A stretch of 64,000 nucleotides of DNA, taken from the NCBI GenBank assembly GCA_028281925.1, contig JANQIX010000057.1, positions 62,001 through 126,000 of the forward strand. The letters are read 5' to 3'. Both the position numbers and the translations under genes were made by a program. Below the pieces are notes generated by a model. The model had not been told where the DNA came from. It did not search any database and saw only the letters and a program-made list of their open reading frames with translations. This document shows positions 1 through 8,346 of this stretch, one piece after another. Position 1 is the stretch's first letter. Every line of letters starts with the position of its first letter. Origin of the DNA: Alphaproteobacteria bacterium (lineage in GTDB: Bacteria > Pseudomonadota > Alphaproteobacteria > DSM-16000 > Inquilinaceae).

Positions 1-2
1 AT

Positions 3-332
3 GGCAGCCAGACACGGTCGTTCTGCTATGTGGACGATCTGATCGACGGCATGGTCCGGATGATGGAGTCCCCCGACGACGTCACGGGCCCGATCAATCT
101 CGGCAATCCGCGGGAGTTCACGATCCGGCAGCTGGCGGAACTGGTGGTCGAGCTGACCGGATCGACGTCGAAGATCGTCTACGAGCCGCTGCCGTCGGAC
201 GATCCGAAGCAGCGCTGCCCCGATATCTCGCGCGCCAAGGCGCTGTTGAACTGGACGCCGAAAGTGCCGCTGGAAGATGGGCTGGCCAATACCGTGGCGT
301 ATTTCCGCAGCGTACAGATGGCGGTGGCCTGA
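3..332 (+). CDS. UDP-glucuronate decarboxylase (Uxs-like), C-terminal part
   Basis: Partial gene running in from the left edge; about 109 residues are visible. The reading frame is open from base 3 and begins with [17 protein letters not shown], the conserved block of extended SDR enzymes that convert UDP-glucuronate to UDP-xylose. It is followed by the INLGNP and [10 protein letters not shown] motifs and the C-terminal helix typical of the family. The N-terminal Rossmann half and the YxxxK motif lie outside the window. It would supply UDP-xylose (or a related pentose) to the downstream glycan locus. A dTDP-glucose dehydratase-type SDR is the main alternative, but the DDPKQR block favours Uxs. 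Confidence 0.85.
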   Translation, partial: GSQTRSFCYVDDLIDGMVRMMESPDDVTGPINLGNPREFTIRQLAELVVELTGSTSKIVYEPLPSDDPKQRCPDISRAKALLNWTPKVPLEDGLANTVAYFRSVQMAVA

Positions 333-363
333 CCAGCCTCGCGGCTCCGTTTCGAGGAATTGG

Positions 364-379
364 TTAACGCATCGGTAAC
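364..379 (+). promoter_or_regulatory. CtrA-like box TTAA-N7-GTAAC
   Basis: TTAA at 364-367 and GTAAC at 375-379, separated by seven bases. This is one mismatch from the CtrA full-site consensus TTAA-N7-TTAAC. It lies between the end of the Uxs-like gene and the likely GTG start at 450, so it is well placed to control the glycan operon. The same variant occurs at 61021-61036. Inference from sequence only. Confidence 0.35.
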
Positions 380-449
380 GCCGCAGAGCGCAGTATGCGT
401 GAAGACATGGCGGGCCGCTCCCCGGGCCGCCGAAGCGGGACCGACAGTC

Positions 450-1079
450 GTGAGATATGTGAGCCATCGCGGCTACTGGTGGACGCCGCAGGAAAAGAAC
501 AGTCCGGACGCCTTCCGGCGCGCGCTCGATCTTGGCTACGGGATCGAGCTGGACGTGCGCGACGCCTGCGGACGGCTTGTCGTCTCCCATGACCCGCCGA
601 CGGGCCAGGAGATGACCGTCGATGACTTCCTGGCACTGGCCCATGACTTCCGATGCGACGTGCCGATCGCGCTGAATCTCAAGGCCGATGGCCTGTGCGG
701 TCGGCTGAACGCCGCCCTTTCGGGCTCGCTGTTGCAGGACGCGTTCGTCTTCGACATGTCGATCCCCGACACCCTGGCCTATCTCGACAATGGCCCGAAC
801 GTGTTCGTACGGCAGAGCGAAGTGGAGCCGGACCCTTGTCTGCTGGATCGGGCCGCAGGCGTCTGGCTTGATGCGTTCTACGACGACACTTGGTTCGACG
901 AAGCGGTGATCACGGCGCATCTCGATGCCGGCCGGCGCGTCTGCCTAGTCTCGCCCGAACTGCATGGCCGCGAGCACGCGCCCGCCTGGGACCGCTGGGC
1001 CGACTGGTCGGCGATGGGCGACGAGCGGGTGCTGCTGTGCACCGACCATCCGGAAGAGGCGGAGAGACGCTTTGCCTGA
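450..1079 (+). CDS. GDPD/PI-PLC-like phosphodiesterase
   Basis: About 209 aa. The start shows HRG (His6-Arg7-Gly8), then an ELD metal-binding motif and a VSHDP motif, the order used by glycerophosphodiester phosphodiesterases of the TIM-barrel GDPD/PI-PLC fold. The protein is shorter than the usual ~250 aa. The frame is open back to a TTG at 360, but that stretch contains a CtrA-like box and no family motif, so I prefer GTG 450, close to the HRG motif. Its stop overlaps the next gene's TTG start. In an operon of sugar-activation genes it probably acts on a phosphodiester-linked sugar or lipid intermediate; the substrate is unknown. Confidence 0.7.
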   Translation: MRYVSHRGYWWTPQEKNSPDAFRRALDLGYGIELDVRDACGRLVVSHDPPTGQEMTVDDFLALAHDFRCDVPIALNLKADGLCGRLNAALSGSLLQDAFVFDMSIPDTLAYLDNGPNVFVRQSEVEPDPCLLDRAAGVWLDAFYDDTWFDEAVITAHLDAGRRVCLVSPELHGREHAPAWDRWADWSAMGDERVLLCTDHPEEAERRFA

Positions 1080-1767
1080 TCGGATCCGCACCGTCATTTT
1101 CGACATGGACGGCGTCCTTATCGACGCCAAAGACTGGCATTACGAGGCGCTGAACCGCGCTCTCGGCCTGTTCGGGTACGAGATCGGCCGGTACGACCAT
1201 CTGGTGACCTATGACGGCCTGCCGACGCGCACCAAGCTGGAAATGCTGTCGCGCGAACGCGGCCTGCCGCAAGGCCTGCATCCGCTGATCGGCGAGTTGA
1301 AGCAGCTCTACACGACGGAGATCGTGCACAGCCGCTGCAAGCCGACCTTTCAGCATCAGTACCTGCTGTCCCGGCTGAAGGCGATGGGCTATCGGCTGGC
1401 AGTGGCCTCCAATGCCGTGGGCGCGAGCGTCGAGCTGATGATGCGCAAGGCACATCTGATCGATTACTTCGACTGCCTGTTCAGCAATGAAGATGTTTCC
1501 CGGCCCAAGCCGGATCCGGAAATCTACCAGCTGACCATGGCTCGGCTGGAAGTGACGCCCGGTGAGAGCCTGATTGTCGAGGACAACCCCAAAGGCATTC
1601 AGGCGGCCCATCGCTCCGGCGCCCATGTTCTGGAGGTGGAAACGACGGCCGACGTCAAGCTGGACGCCATTCTGGCCCGGATCGCCGAGATCGAGCACCG
1701 CCGCCGACACCCCGTAGCCAATGCTGACGGCCCCGGCAGCGCCCTGACTGCGGAGCCGGCGCAGTGA
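1072..1767 (+). CDS. HAD-superfamily phosphatase (beta-phosphoglucomutase-like)
   Basis: About 231 aa. Motif I is FDMDGVL (nucleophile Asp11, acid/base Asp13); motif II lies in LAVASNA; the KPDP block and the acidic VEDNPKG motif follow, all in order. The helical cap (residues ~20-90) marks the subclass that includes beta-phosphoglucomutase and 2-deoxyglucose-6-phosphatase. TTG 1072 is chosen because GGAGAG lies 5-10 bases upstream and it overlaps the preceding stop, whereas the longer open frame gives only low-complexity residues. It likely dephosphorylates or isomerises a sugar phosphate before activation by the adjacent nucleotidyltransferases. Confidence 0.85.
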   Translation: MPDRIRTVIFDMDGVLIDAKDWHYEALNRALGLFGYEIGRYDHLVTYDGLPTRTKLEMLSRERGLPQGLHPLIGELKQLYTTEIVHSRCKPTFQHQYLLSRLKAMGYRLAVASNAVGASVELMMRKAHLIDYFDCLFSNEDVSRPKPDPEIYQLTMARLEVTPGESLIVEDNPKGIQAAHRSGAHVLEVETTADVKLDAILARIAEIEHRRRHPVANADGPGSALTAEPAQ

Positions 1768-2504
1768 ACGTTCTGGTTCTGCTTGGCGGCCCCAGCACAC
1801 AGTTCGAGCAGGCGGGCCACGTCTATCCCAAGCCCCTGATCGAAGTCGGCGGCGCGCCGATGATCGAGCGGGTGATCGACTGCTATGCACCGCTGGTAGG
1901 CGACGATGGCCAGTTCATCTTCGTCGTCCGCCGGCAGGACGATCAGCGCTATCACCTGGGCTCGGTCATTCGTCTCCTGGTGCCGTCCGCCGTGGTCATC
2001 CAGATGCCGGAAGCCACTGGCGGCGCGGCGTGCACTGCGCTGTTGGCGATCGACCATATCGGCAACGATACGCCGCTGGTGATTTGCAACGGCGATCAGA
2101 TCGTCGAAGCGGATCTGGCCTCCGCCATCGCCGACTTCAGGGCACGGCAGTTGGACGGCGGCGTGATCGCCTTCCGCGCGGTCCATCCGCGCTGGTCTTA
2201 CGTGCGCTGCGACGAGAGCGGCCTGGTGGTCGAGGCGAGCGAGAAGCGCCCGATCAGCCAGCTCGCCACCGCGGGCGTCTACTATTACCGCCGAGGGCTG
2301 GACTTCGTGCTGGCCGCGGGCGAATCGATCAAGAAAGACGCCCATGTGGATGGCGCTTTCTATGTCTGCCCCACCTACAACGAGCTGATCCTGCAGGGAG
2401 CACGGGTGGGCGTCCACGAAATCGACCGGGGCCGCTACCATTCGCTGGCCACGCCGCCCGGCCTGGTGCAATACGAAGATCACCTGTCACGACTGAGGGC
2501 CTGA
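1764..2504 (+). CDS. Sugar-phosphate nucleotidyltransferase with degenerate signature
   Basis: 246 aa. GTG start overlaps the upstream TGA. It has the NTP_transferase fold: an N-terminal glycine loop, YPKPLIEVGG, a GGAACT segment and NGDQ for the metal Asp. The usual GxGxRF loop reads GGPSTQF, with Gln13 where the conserved Arg normally binds the nucleotide phosphates. It is a paralogue of the gene at 2865-3665, which keeps the Arg. It could be a working enzyme with altered nucleotide use, or a regulatory or inactive partner of its paralogue. Confidence 0.8.
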   Translation: MNVLVLLGGPSTQFEQAGHVYPKPLIEVGGAPMIERVIDCYAPLVGDDGQFIFVVRRQDDQRYHLGSVIRLLVPSAVVIQMPEATGGAACTALLAIDHIGNDTPLVICNGDQIVEADLASAIADFRARQLDGGVIAFRAVHPRWSYVRCDESGLVVEASEKRPISQLATAGVYYYRRGLDFVLAAGESIKKDAHVDGAFYVCPTYNELILQGARVGVHEIDRGRYHSLATPPGLVQYEDHLSRLRA

Positions 2505-2510
2505 GGCGCC

Positions 2511-2846
2511 GTGCGCCACTATCGCCTGGAAGACATGCGCGGCGGCTGGTTCGTCGGCGGTTTTCAACCGACGGCGCTGGCCAGCGATGCCGCTGAGGTC
2601 GCGGTCAAGCAGTATCGCGAGGGCGACCGCGAAGCGGCGCATGTTCACCGCGTCGCCACCGAAGTGACGCTGATCCTGGAGGGGGAAGCGGTGATGGCCG
2701 GGCGCACTTGGCGGTCAGGCGATATCGTCGTTCTCGACCCCGGCGAGCCCACGGACTTCGCGGCACTCACCGATGTGATGACGGTGGTCGTGAAGCTGCC
2801 GAGCGTGCCTGGCGACAAGTATCCCGCCGACGCGGCCGAGGCGTAA
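2511..2846 (+). CDS. Small cupin-domain protein
   Basis: 111 aa, GTG start 6 bp after the previous gene. It has a single cupin barrel: HVHRVATEV (metal-ligand motif 1) and a GDIVVLDPGEP turn (motif 2). Single-domain cupins in sugar-activation operons can be isomerases, epimerases or sugar-acid binding proteins. The position between two nucleotidyltransferases suggests it acts on the same sugar phosphate or nucleotide sugar. I cannot name the reaction. Confidence 0.75.
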   Translation: MRHYRLEDMRGGWFVGGFQPTALASDAAEVAVKQYREGDREAAHVHRVATEVTLILEGEAVMAGRTWRSGDIVVLDPGEPTDFAALTDVMTVVVKLPSVPGDKYPADAAEA

Positions 2847-2864
2847 GCGAAGGGGCCCGCGCCG

Positions 2865-3665
2865 GTGAACACCGCACAGCCGCTGAACATCGTCGTCCCG
2901 ATGGCCGGGCGAGGCAGCCGGTTTGCGGAGGCCGGCTATACCGTCCCCAAGCCGCTGATCCCGATACACGGGCGCGCGATGATCGACGTCGTGATCGCCA
3001 ATCTGAGACCTGCTGGCTCGCACCGGTTCATCTTCATCTGCCAGCGCGCGCATCTGGAGAGCTGGAACCTGGCGGCGCGGCTGGAGGCGATGGCGCCGGG
3101 CTGCAGCATCCTGGCGCTTGACGGCATCACCGAGGGTGCTGCCTGCACGGTGCTGACCGCCCGCGAACTGATCGATACCGACGCGCCGCTGATGATCGCC
3201 AATTGCGACCAATGGGTCGATTTCGATATGGGCCGCTATCTGCAGGCGCAGGACGAAGGCCGTCTCGACGGACTGATCATGACCATGCGGGCCGACGATC
3301 CGAAATGGTCCTATGCCCGCATCGGTCCCGACGGATTGGTGACCGAGGTGGTCGAAAAGCAGGTGGTCTCGAACCAGGCGACCACCGGGATCTACAGCTA
3401 CCGTCACGGGCGCCATTTCGTGGCTGCCGCCGCCGCCATGATCGCTGACGATGAACGGGTCAACGGCGAGTTCTACGTGGCGCCCGCCTACAACCGCATG
3501 ATCGCAGAGGGCGGCCGCGTCGGCTGGTACGACGTGGGTGGCGTCGGCGCCGGCATGTACGGTCTCGGCACGCCTGAGGATCTCGAGCGCTTCCTGGCCA
3601 TGGATATCTCCCGCCGGGCTGCCGATGCGGCCCGTCCGGCCACCGCCGATCCATTGCCCGCCTGA
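2865..3665 (+). CDS. Sugar-phosphate nucleotidyltransferase (canonical)
   Basis: 266 aa, GTG start. It carries the complete signature MAGRGSRF (Arg19), VPKPLIPIHG, GAACTVL and NCDQ. It belongs to the same subfamily as the gene at 1764-2504 and is likely a CDP/UDP/GDP-sugar pyrophosphorylase making an activated sugar for the surface glycan. The C-terminus after about residue 245 is low-complexity Ala/Pro. The CDP-paratose epimerase-like genes downstream make a CDP-sugar plausible, but nucleotide specificity cannot be read from the sequence. Confidence 0.85.
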   Translation: MNTAQPLNIVVPMAGRGSRFAEAGYTVPKPLIPIHGRAMIDVVIANLRPAGSHRFIFICQRAHLESWNLAARLEAMAPGCSILALDGITEGAACTVLTARELIDTDAPLMIANCDQWVDFDMGRYLQAQDEGRLDGLIMTMRADDPKWSYARIGPDGLVTEVVEKQVVSNQATTGIYSYRHGRHFVAAAAAMIADDERVNGEFYVAPAYNRMIAEGGRVGWYDVGGVGAGMYGLGTPEDLERFLAMDISRRAADAARPATADPLPA

Positions 3666-3672
3666 AGCCGCG

Positions 3673-4848
3673 ATGAACGGCCGCCCCATCTTGAGCGTCG
3701 TGGTCACGGTCAGTGGCCGGCCGGACTACTTTCGCGAAACGCTAGCTTCGCTCCACGCCCAGACCTTTGACGGGTTTGAGTTGATCGTGAGCGACGACTC
3801 GCCCTGGGACACGGATCGGGCGGCGATCCGCGACGCAACGAACGCATTCGCAGAAACCCATCCCTGCGCCGTTCGCTACCTTTTCACCCAGCCGAAGCTC
3901 GGCCAGGCGGGCAACATGAACCGCGGGCTGGAGGCAGCGGCGGGCCGCTATATCCGCATGCTGCACGACGATGATGTGCTGGCCGCAAACTGCCTGGCCG
4001 ACGAGATGGCGGTGTTGACCGAGCACGGTGGCGCGGTGGAGATCGTCTATTCCTACCCCCAGCCGTTCACCGACGTGTTCGAGGCCCGGCGGGCCGAGGG
4101 GCATGTGCTGTTGCCGGCGCGTACACTGCTGATCGAAACCCTCTGTGTCGCCACGGCCCTTCCGTCGGCGCTGGTATTCTCCCGCGCTGCGATCGACCGC
4201 GGCCTGAGGCTGCCGACGGACTATCACTTCCTCTGTGACTGGCGTTTCTTTCTCGACCTCGTCATCTCTGAGGCCAAGCATGACCGGTCGATCGCCAGGC
4301 TGAACGGCCGCTTCCTGGGCTGGCGTCAACACGAAGGCTCAGTGACCCGCACCCTCTGGGACGTGCATCACCGCGAACACCGCGACATGATCGGCCGGAT
4401 CGCGCAAGAGGGCATCCTGGATCATGGCTTCGGGTTCACGGATGACGAAATCGAGCGCTTCTTCGTCCGCGCACTCGATTACCGCCGGCAGAGGCTGCGG
4501 CAGGATACTGCGCGCCAGCGCCCGCTTTCGCCCGACCGGATGCTGACCTTGGTGGCGCTGCTGCTGGACGACTGTTTCTCCGTCCCCGATCCGTCTCGGC
4601 TAGTAGATCGGACCGAATTCTGGGGTCTTGCCGTCGACACGCTGCAAGATCACGCTGAAGACATCCGGCCGGCCGAACTGATCGAGGCATTCGGCCGGTC
4701 CGCCGATGGGGCCTATGCCTCCGCCCTGCGGGACCTTGCAACGGCGGTCGCGAAGCAAGGGCAGTCCTCTGCGGCCTCTACGGCTGTCAGGGCGGCTAAG
4801 CTCGCACGCGTTGAGACCGGCATGGCGCCAGCAGGTGAAGCGCAATGA
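3673..4848 (+). CDS. Family 2 glycosyltransferase
   Basis: 391 aa. GT-A fold: SVVVTVSGRPDYFRETLASL at the N-terminus, LIVSDDSP, then MLHDDDV with the metal/nucleotide-sugar DxD. The C-terminal ~170 residues are helical and unassigned. ATG 3673 is preferred because it directly precedes the GT-A strand; the frame is open further upstream but overlaps the previous gene. No membrane segments, so a cytoplasmic transferase acting on a lipid-linked glycan is likely. Donor and acceptor unknown. Confidence 0.85.
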   Translation: MNGRPILSVVVTVSGRPDYFRETLASLHAQTFDGFELIVSDDSPWDTDRAAIRDATNAFAETHPCAVRYLFTQPKLGQAGNMNRGLEAAAGRYIRMLHDDDVLAANCLADEMAVLTEHGGAVEIVYSYPQPFTDVFEARRAEGHVLLPARTLLIETLCVATALPSALVFSRAAIDRGLRLPTDYHFLCDWRFFLDLVISEAKHDRSIARLNGRFLGWRQHEGSVTRTLWDVHHREHRDMIGRIAQEGILDHGFGFTDDEIERFFVRALDYRRQRLRQDTARQRPLSPDRMLTLVALLLDDCFSVPDPSRLVDRTEFWGLAVDTLQDHAEDIRPAELIEAFGRSADGAYASALRDLATAVAKQGQSSAASTAVRAAKLARVETGMAPAGEAQ

Positions 4849-4873
4849 CCGACCGTAATCCGGACTTGGAGTG

Positions 4874-5944
4874 ATGACACCAGAGCGCATTCTAATCACC
4901 GGCGGTGCAGGCTTTGTCGGGTCATCCCTGGCGCTTGCCTGGAAGCGCGACTGGCCGGACACGACGGTGATCGCATTTGACAACCTGCGCAGGCGCGGCA
5001 GCGAGCTGGCGTTGGCCCGGCTGAAGCAGGCAGGCGTGGCCTTTCACCACGGCGATGTGCGCGTTGCGGGCGACCTGGAAGAGGTCGGCGCCTTCGACCT
5101 GTTGCTTGAGTGTTCCGCCGAACCGGCTGCCAGTGCTGGCTATGGCGGCAGCCCGGCCTATGTGCTGGACACCAATCTAGGCGGCACCATCAACTGCCTG
5201 GAGGCGGCGCGGCGGCACGGCGCGGCCATGGTGTTCCTGTCCACCAGCCGGGTCTATCCCATCGACCCGCTGCGCGCCCTGCCGCTGGAGCTCGTGGGCG
5301 GCCGCTTGGAGATCAGCCCGGGCGCCGCCGGCCTTGGCTGGTCGGCAGCTGGCATTGCGGAAGACTTTCCCCTGGCCGGCCACCGCACCCTCTACGGCAC
5401 GACCAAGCTGGCCTCAGAACTGCTGATCGCGGAATACGGCGCCATGTATGGCCTGCGATCGGTCATCAACCGGTGCGGCGTGCTGACGGGCCCATGGCAG
5501 ATGGGCAAGGTCGACCAGGGCGTGGTGGTGCTGTGGGCGGCGCGCCACCATTTCGGCGGCACGCTCAGCTATATCGGCTTCGGCGGCGAGGGCACGCAGG
5601 TGCGCGATGTCCTGCATGTGGATGACCTTTACGACCTGGTGCGTATCCAAGTCGGCAATCTCGATCGCCATGCCGGCGCGACCTACAATGTCGGCGGCGG
5701 GCCGGCCCTGAGCCTGTCTCTGTTGGAGCTGACGGCAGCCTGCCGGCAGCGGTCCGGCCGCACGATCCCCATCGGCAGCGACCCGGTAACCCGGGAGTCC
5801 GACGTTCCCTATTTCGTTACCGATTCCGGCAGTGTGACGGCTGCCACCGGCTGGACGCCGCAGCGCAACCTGGCAAGTTTGGTTAACGATATATTCACGT
5901 GGATTGAGGAAAACGAGACAAGCCTGGCTGGAATACTCGGCTAG
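4874..5944 (+). CDS. NAD-dependent epimerase, CDP-paratose 2-epimerase-like (first copy)
   Basis: 356 aa extended SDR. It shows ITGGAGFVGSSL (NAD-binding GxxGxxG), FLSTSRVY, and the catalytic pair in LYGTTKLASE (Tyr174, Lys178). The later block QVRDVLHVDDL and the C-terminal VGGG matches the CDP-tyvelose/paratose 2-epimerase branch. A GTG sits immediately before the ATG; either could start. It forms a tandem pair with the next gene, which has lost the catalytic Tyr. Expected role: C2 epimerisation of a CDP- or other NDP-deoxysugar. Confidence 0.85.
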   Translation: MTPERILITGGAGFVGSSLALAWKRDWPDTTVIAFDNLRRRGSELALARLKQAGVAFHHGDVRVAGDLEEVGAFDLLLECSAEPAASAGYGGSPAYVLDTNLGGTINCLEAARRHGAAMVFLSTSRVYPIDPLRALPLELVGGRLEISPGAAGLGWSAAGIAEDFPLAGHRTLYGTTKLASELLIAEYGAMYGLRSVINRCGVLTGPWQMGKVDQGVVVLWAARHHFGGTLSYIGFGGEGTQVRDVLHVDDLYDLVRIQVGNLDRHAGATYNVGGGPALSLSLLELTAACRQRSGRTIPIGSDPVTRESDVPYFVTDSGSVTAATGWTPQRNLASLVNDIFTWIEENETSLAGILG

Positions 5945-5980
5945 CCTTTTTCTTCGTCTCGCAATCTCGGGAACAGGGTC

Positions 5981-7054
5981 ATGAGCATAGCGGTCGTCAC
6001 AGGTTCGGCCGGCCTTATCGGTGCGGAAACCTGTCGCCAGTTCGCCGATCTGGGGCTTGATGTCGTCGGCATCGACAATGACATGCGCCGCTACTTCTTC
6101 GGCCCCGAGGCCAGCACGTCGGCCACGCGCGCGCATCTCCAGAGCCAGCTGCGCGGTTACCGCCACGTCGATCAGGACATTCGCGACGCCGAGGGCATCG
6201 ATACCCTGCTGCGCGGCATCGGCAGCGACGTTTCGGTGATCATCCATACCGCAGCCCAGCCATCGCATGACTGGGCGGCACGCGAGCCCTTCACGGACTT
6301 CTCCGTCAACGCCAACGGCACCTTGAACCTGCTGGAGGCAGCGCGGCGCCATTGCCCCGAAACGGTCTTCATCTTCACCAGCACCAACAAGGTCTATGGC
6401 GACCGGCCGAACTCACTGCCGCTGCAAGAGCTGGACACACGCTGGGAGATCGCGCCGGATCACGCCTATCACGCCTTCGGCATTGATGAGGACATGAGCA
6501 TCGATGCCAGCCTGCACAGCCTGTTCGGGGCATCGAAGGTGGCGGCCGACGTGCTGGTGCAGGAATACGGGCGGTATTTCGGCATGCGCACGGCCGTGTT
6601 CCGCGGCGGCTGCCTGACCGGTCCCGACCATGCGGGCGCCGAACTGCACGGCTTCCTCGCCTATCTCGCCAAATGCGCCGTCACCGGCCGGCCCTACACG
6701 GTGTTCGGCTATAAGGGCAAGCAGGTCCGCGACAACATCCATGCCGAAGACCTGGTCTCGGCGTTCCGGGCGTTCTTCGCCGCACCGCGGGTGGCCGAGG
6801 TCTACAACATCGGCGGTGCGCGCCGGTCGCATTGCTCGATGCTCGAAGCCATCGCCCTGTGCGAGGGCCTGACCGGCCGGCCCCTGAACTGGTCTTACGA
6901 AGAGACCAACCGCGTCGGCGATCACATCTGGTGGGTCAGCGACACCCGCAAGTTCGAAGGGCACTTCCCCGATTGGCAGCCGATCCACACCGTGGAAACG
7001 ATCCTGCGCGAGATCGTGGAGCGCCACACCGCCCCGCTGGCCGCCGTCGGCTGA
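5981..7054 (+). CDS. CDP-paratose 2-epimerase-like SDR with Phe in place of catalytic Tyr
   Basis: 357 aa. N-terminal [10 protein letters not shown] nucleotide loop, [19 protein letters not shown] and YNIGG motifs place it close to CDP-tyvelose epimerase (RfbE type). The YxxxK position reads [10 protein letters not shown], so Phe182-x-x-x-Lys186. My recollection is that a whole subgroup of such proteins shares the LFGASK motif, which argues against a sequencing error. Preceded by a 36-bp gap; a TTAA-N7-TTCAC sequence lies about 85 bp upstream, inside the previous gene. It may work as a partner of the preceding canonical epimerase or use a different proton donor. Confidence 0.8.
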   Translation: MSIAVVTGSAGLIGAETCRQFADLGLDVVGIDNDMRRYFFGPEASTSATRAHLQSQLRGYRHVDQDIRDAEGIDTLLRGIGSDVSVIIHTAAQPSHDWAAREPFTDFSVNANGTLNLLEAARRHCPETVFIFTSTNKVYGDRPNSLPLQELDTRWEIAPDHAYHAFGIDEDMSIDASLHSLFGASKVAADVLVQEYGRYFGMRTAVFRGGCLTGPDHAGAELHGFLAYLAKCAVTGRPYTVFGYKGKQVRDNIHAEDLVSAFRAFFAAPRVAEVYNIGGARRSHCSMLEAIALCEGLTGRPLNWSYEETNRVGDHIWWVSDTRKFEGHFPDWQPIHTVETILREIVERHTAPLAAVG

Positions 7055-7068
7055 GGCCCGCCCTCGCC

Positions 7069-8289
7069 ATGGCGGTGATCGAAGAGTGCACGGACGAGGT
7101 TCGGCCCGCTTCGCAACGCCGGCCGACCGTGCACATCGTCGACCCCGGATTCATCGTTCCTGTCGGTCATCACCAAGAGGTCAACCGCCTCTTGATCGAA
7201 CACTGCGATCGCGAGGGCCTGGACTGCCGTGTGCTGGCAGAGCGGCGCTGCGATCCGGCGATCCTGGCCGAACGCCGTGGCATCGGCGTGTTCCAGCATC
7301 ACATGTATTTCTGGCCGCCCGACGATCTTGAGACGATCCGGTATGCCGGCGAGACCAACCTCGCCGCTGAGGCCATCTTGGACGAGCACGTGTCGCCGCA
7401 TCTGCGCCCCGGCGACACCGTGCTGTGCCACACCATCAGCCATCTCTATCTGATCGGCCTGATTCGCTGGTTCGCTAAGCTGACCGTGCCAGGAGTGCGG
7501 CTGCGCCTGGTGCTGCGGTTCCCGCCCAGCTTCCAATGCGCGCCCACGAACCGGCAGGCAGCGGAAACGCTGTTCCGCTACGGACTTGAGCGGTGGGCCG
7601 CGCATTCGGGCGATGCCGTTCTTTTCGCCGATACGCCAAACCTGCAGCGATACTACCACGACCTGGCCGGCGTCGAGACGCGGCTGGTTCCTGTTTCCAT
7701 CGACTTCGACCAGCGGCATCCGCCAATGGCGACCTCAGAAGCCCCGTCCGGCGCGCCGCATTTCCTGTTCGTCGGCGACGGACGTCCCGAGAAGGGGTTC
7801 GACCTGCTACCAGCGGCGATCGAGCACTTCCGGGAAAGCGGCGGCGACGGCCGCTTCACGATCCAGTGCTGGGGCGGTGCGCACGAGACAAGGGCGCAGC
7901 TCGAGGCACTGGGCGATGCGGTCACGCTGGTAGACAAGCCGCTGGTGGGCGAGGCCTATGACCGCTTCCTGGCGTCAGGGGATGCCGTGCTGGTGCCCTA
8001 CAGCCCCGATGCCTACCACTTGCGTACATCGCATATCCTGGTGGAAGCGCTCGGCTGCGGCTTGCCCGTGATTACAACGGCAGGCACCTGGATGGCCGAC
8101 GAGCTGGTCCGTTTCGACGCGGATGCTGGGGTTTTGGCCACACGTTTCGATGCCACAGCGATTGCCGAGGCAATGCTTGCCTTCGGTTCCGACCGAGACC
8201 GCGTGTCGACAAAGGCGCGCGCTATCGCGGGCGACGTCCGCGCGACACACAACGCCCACACATTCTGCGAAACCCTGCTGGCCGGATAG
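7069..8289 (+). CDS. Glycosyltransferase, GT-B (family 4-like)
   Basis: 406 aa. The C-terminal half has the GT4 layout: FLFVGDGRPEKGFDLL (start of the donor domain), a Gly-rich ILVEALGCGLPVITT block for nucleotide binding, and a C-terminal helix. The N-terminal half begins with VHIVDPGFIVPVGHH, a typical GT-B acceptor-domain opening. ATG 7069 lies 12 bp after the previous gene. Last plus-strand gene of the first glycan run; it converges on the minus-strand block. Confidence 0.8.
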   Translation: MAVIEECTDEVRPASQRRPTVHIVDPGFIVPVGHHQEVNRLLIEHCDREGLDCRVLAERRCDPAILAERRGIGVFQHHMYFWPPDDLETIRYAGETNLAAEAILDEHVSPHLRPGDTVLCHTISHLYLIGLIRWFAKLTVPGVRLRLVLRFPPSFQCAPTNRQAAETLFRYGLERWAAHSGDAVLFADTPNLQRYYHDLAGVETRLVPVSIDFDQRHPPMATSEAPSGAPHFLFVGDGRPEKGFDLLPAAIEHFRESGGDGRFTIQCWGGAHETRAQLEALGDAVTLVDKPLVGEAYDRFLASGDAVLVPYSPDAYHLRTSHILVEALGCGLPVITTAGTWMADELVRFDADAGVLATRFDATAIAEAMLAFGSDRDRVSTKARAIAGDVRATHNAHTFCETLLAG

Positions 8290-8346
8290 CAGCCTCGTCG
8301 CACCGTCAGCCGGCTGGCGCGGCGTGCGCCCCGGATACGGCGCCCT

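Noticed and set aside
360-449. Upstream TTG-start extension of the GDPD-like gene
   Set aside because: The extension carries a CtrA-like box, lacks family similarity, and the HRG motif falls directly after GTG 450.
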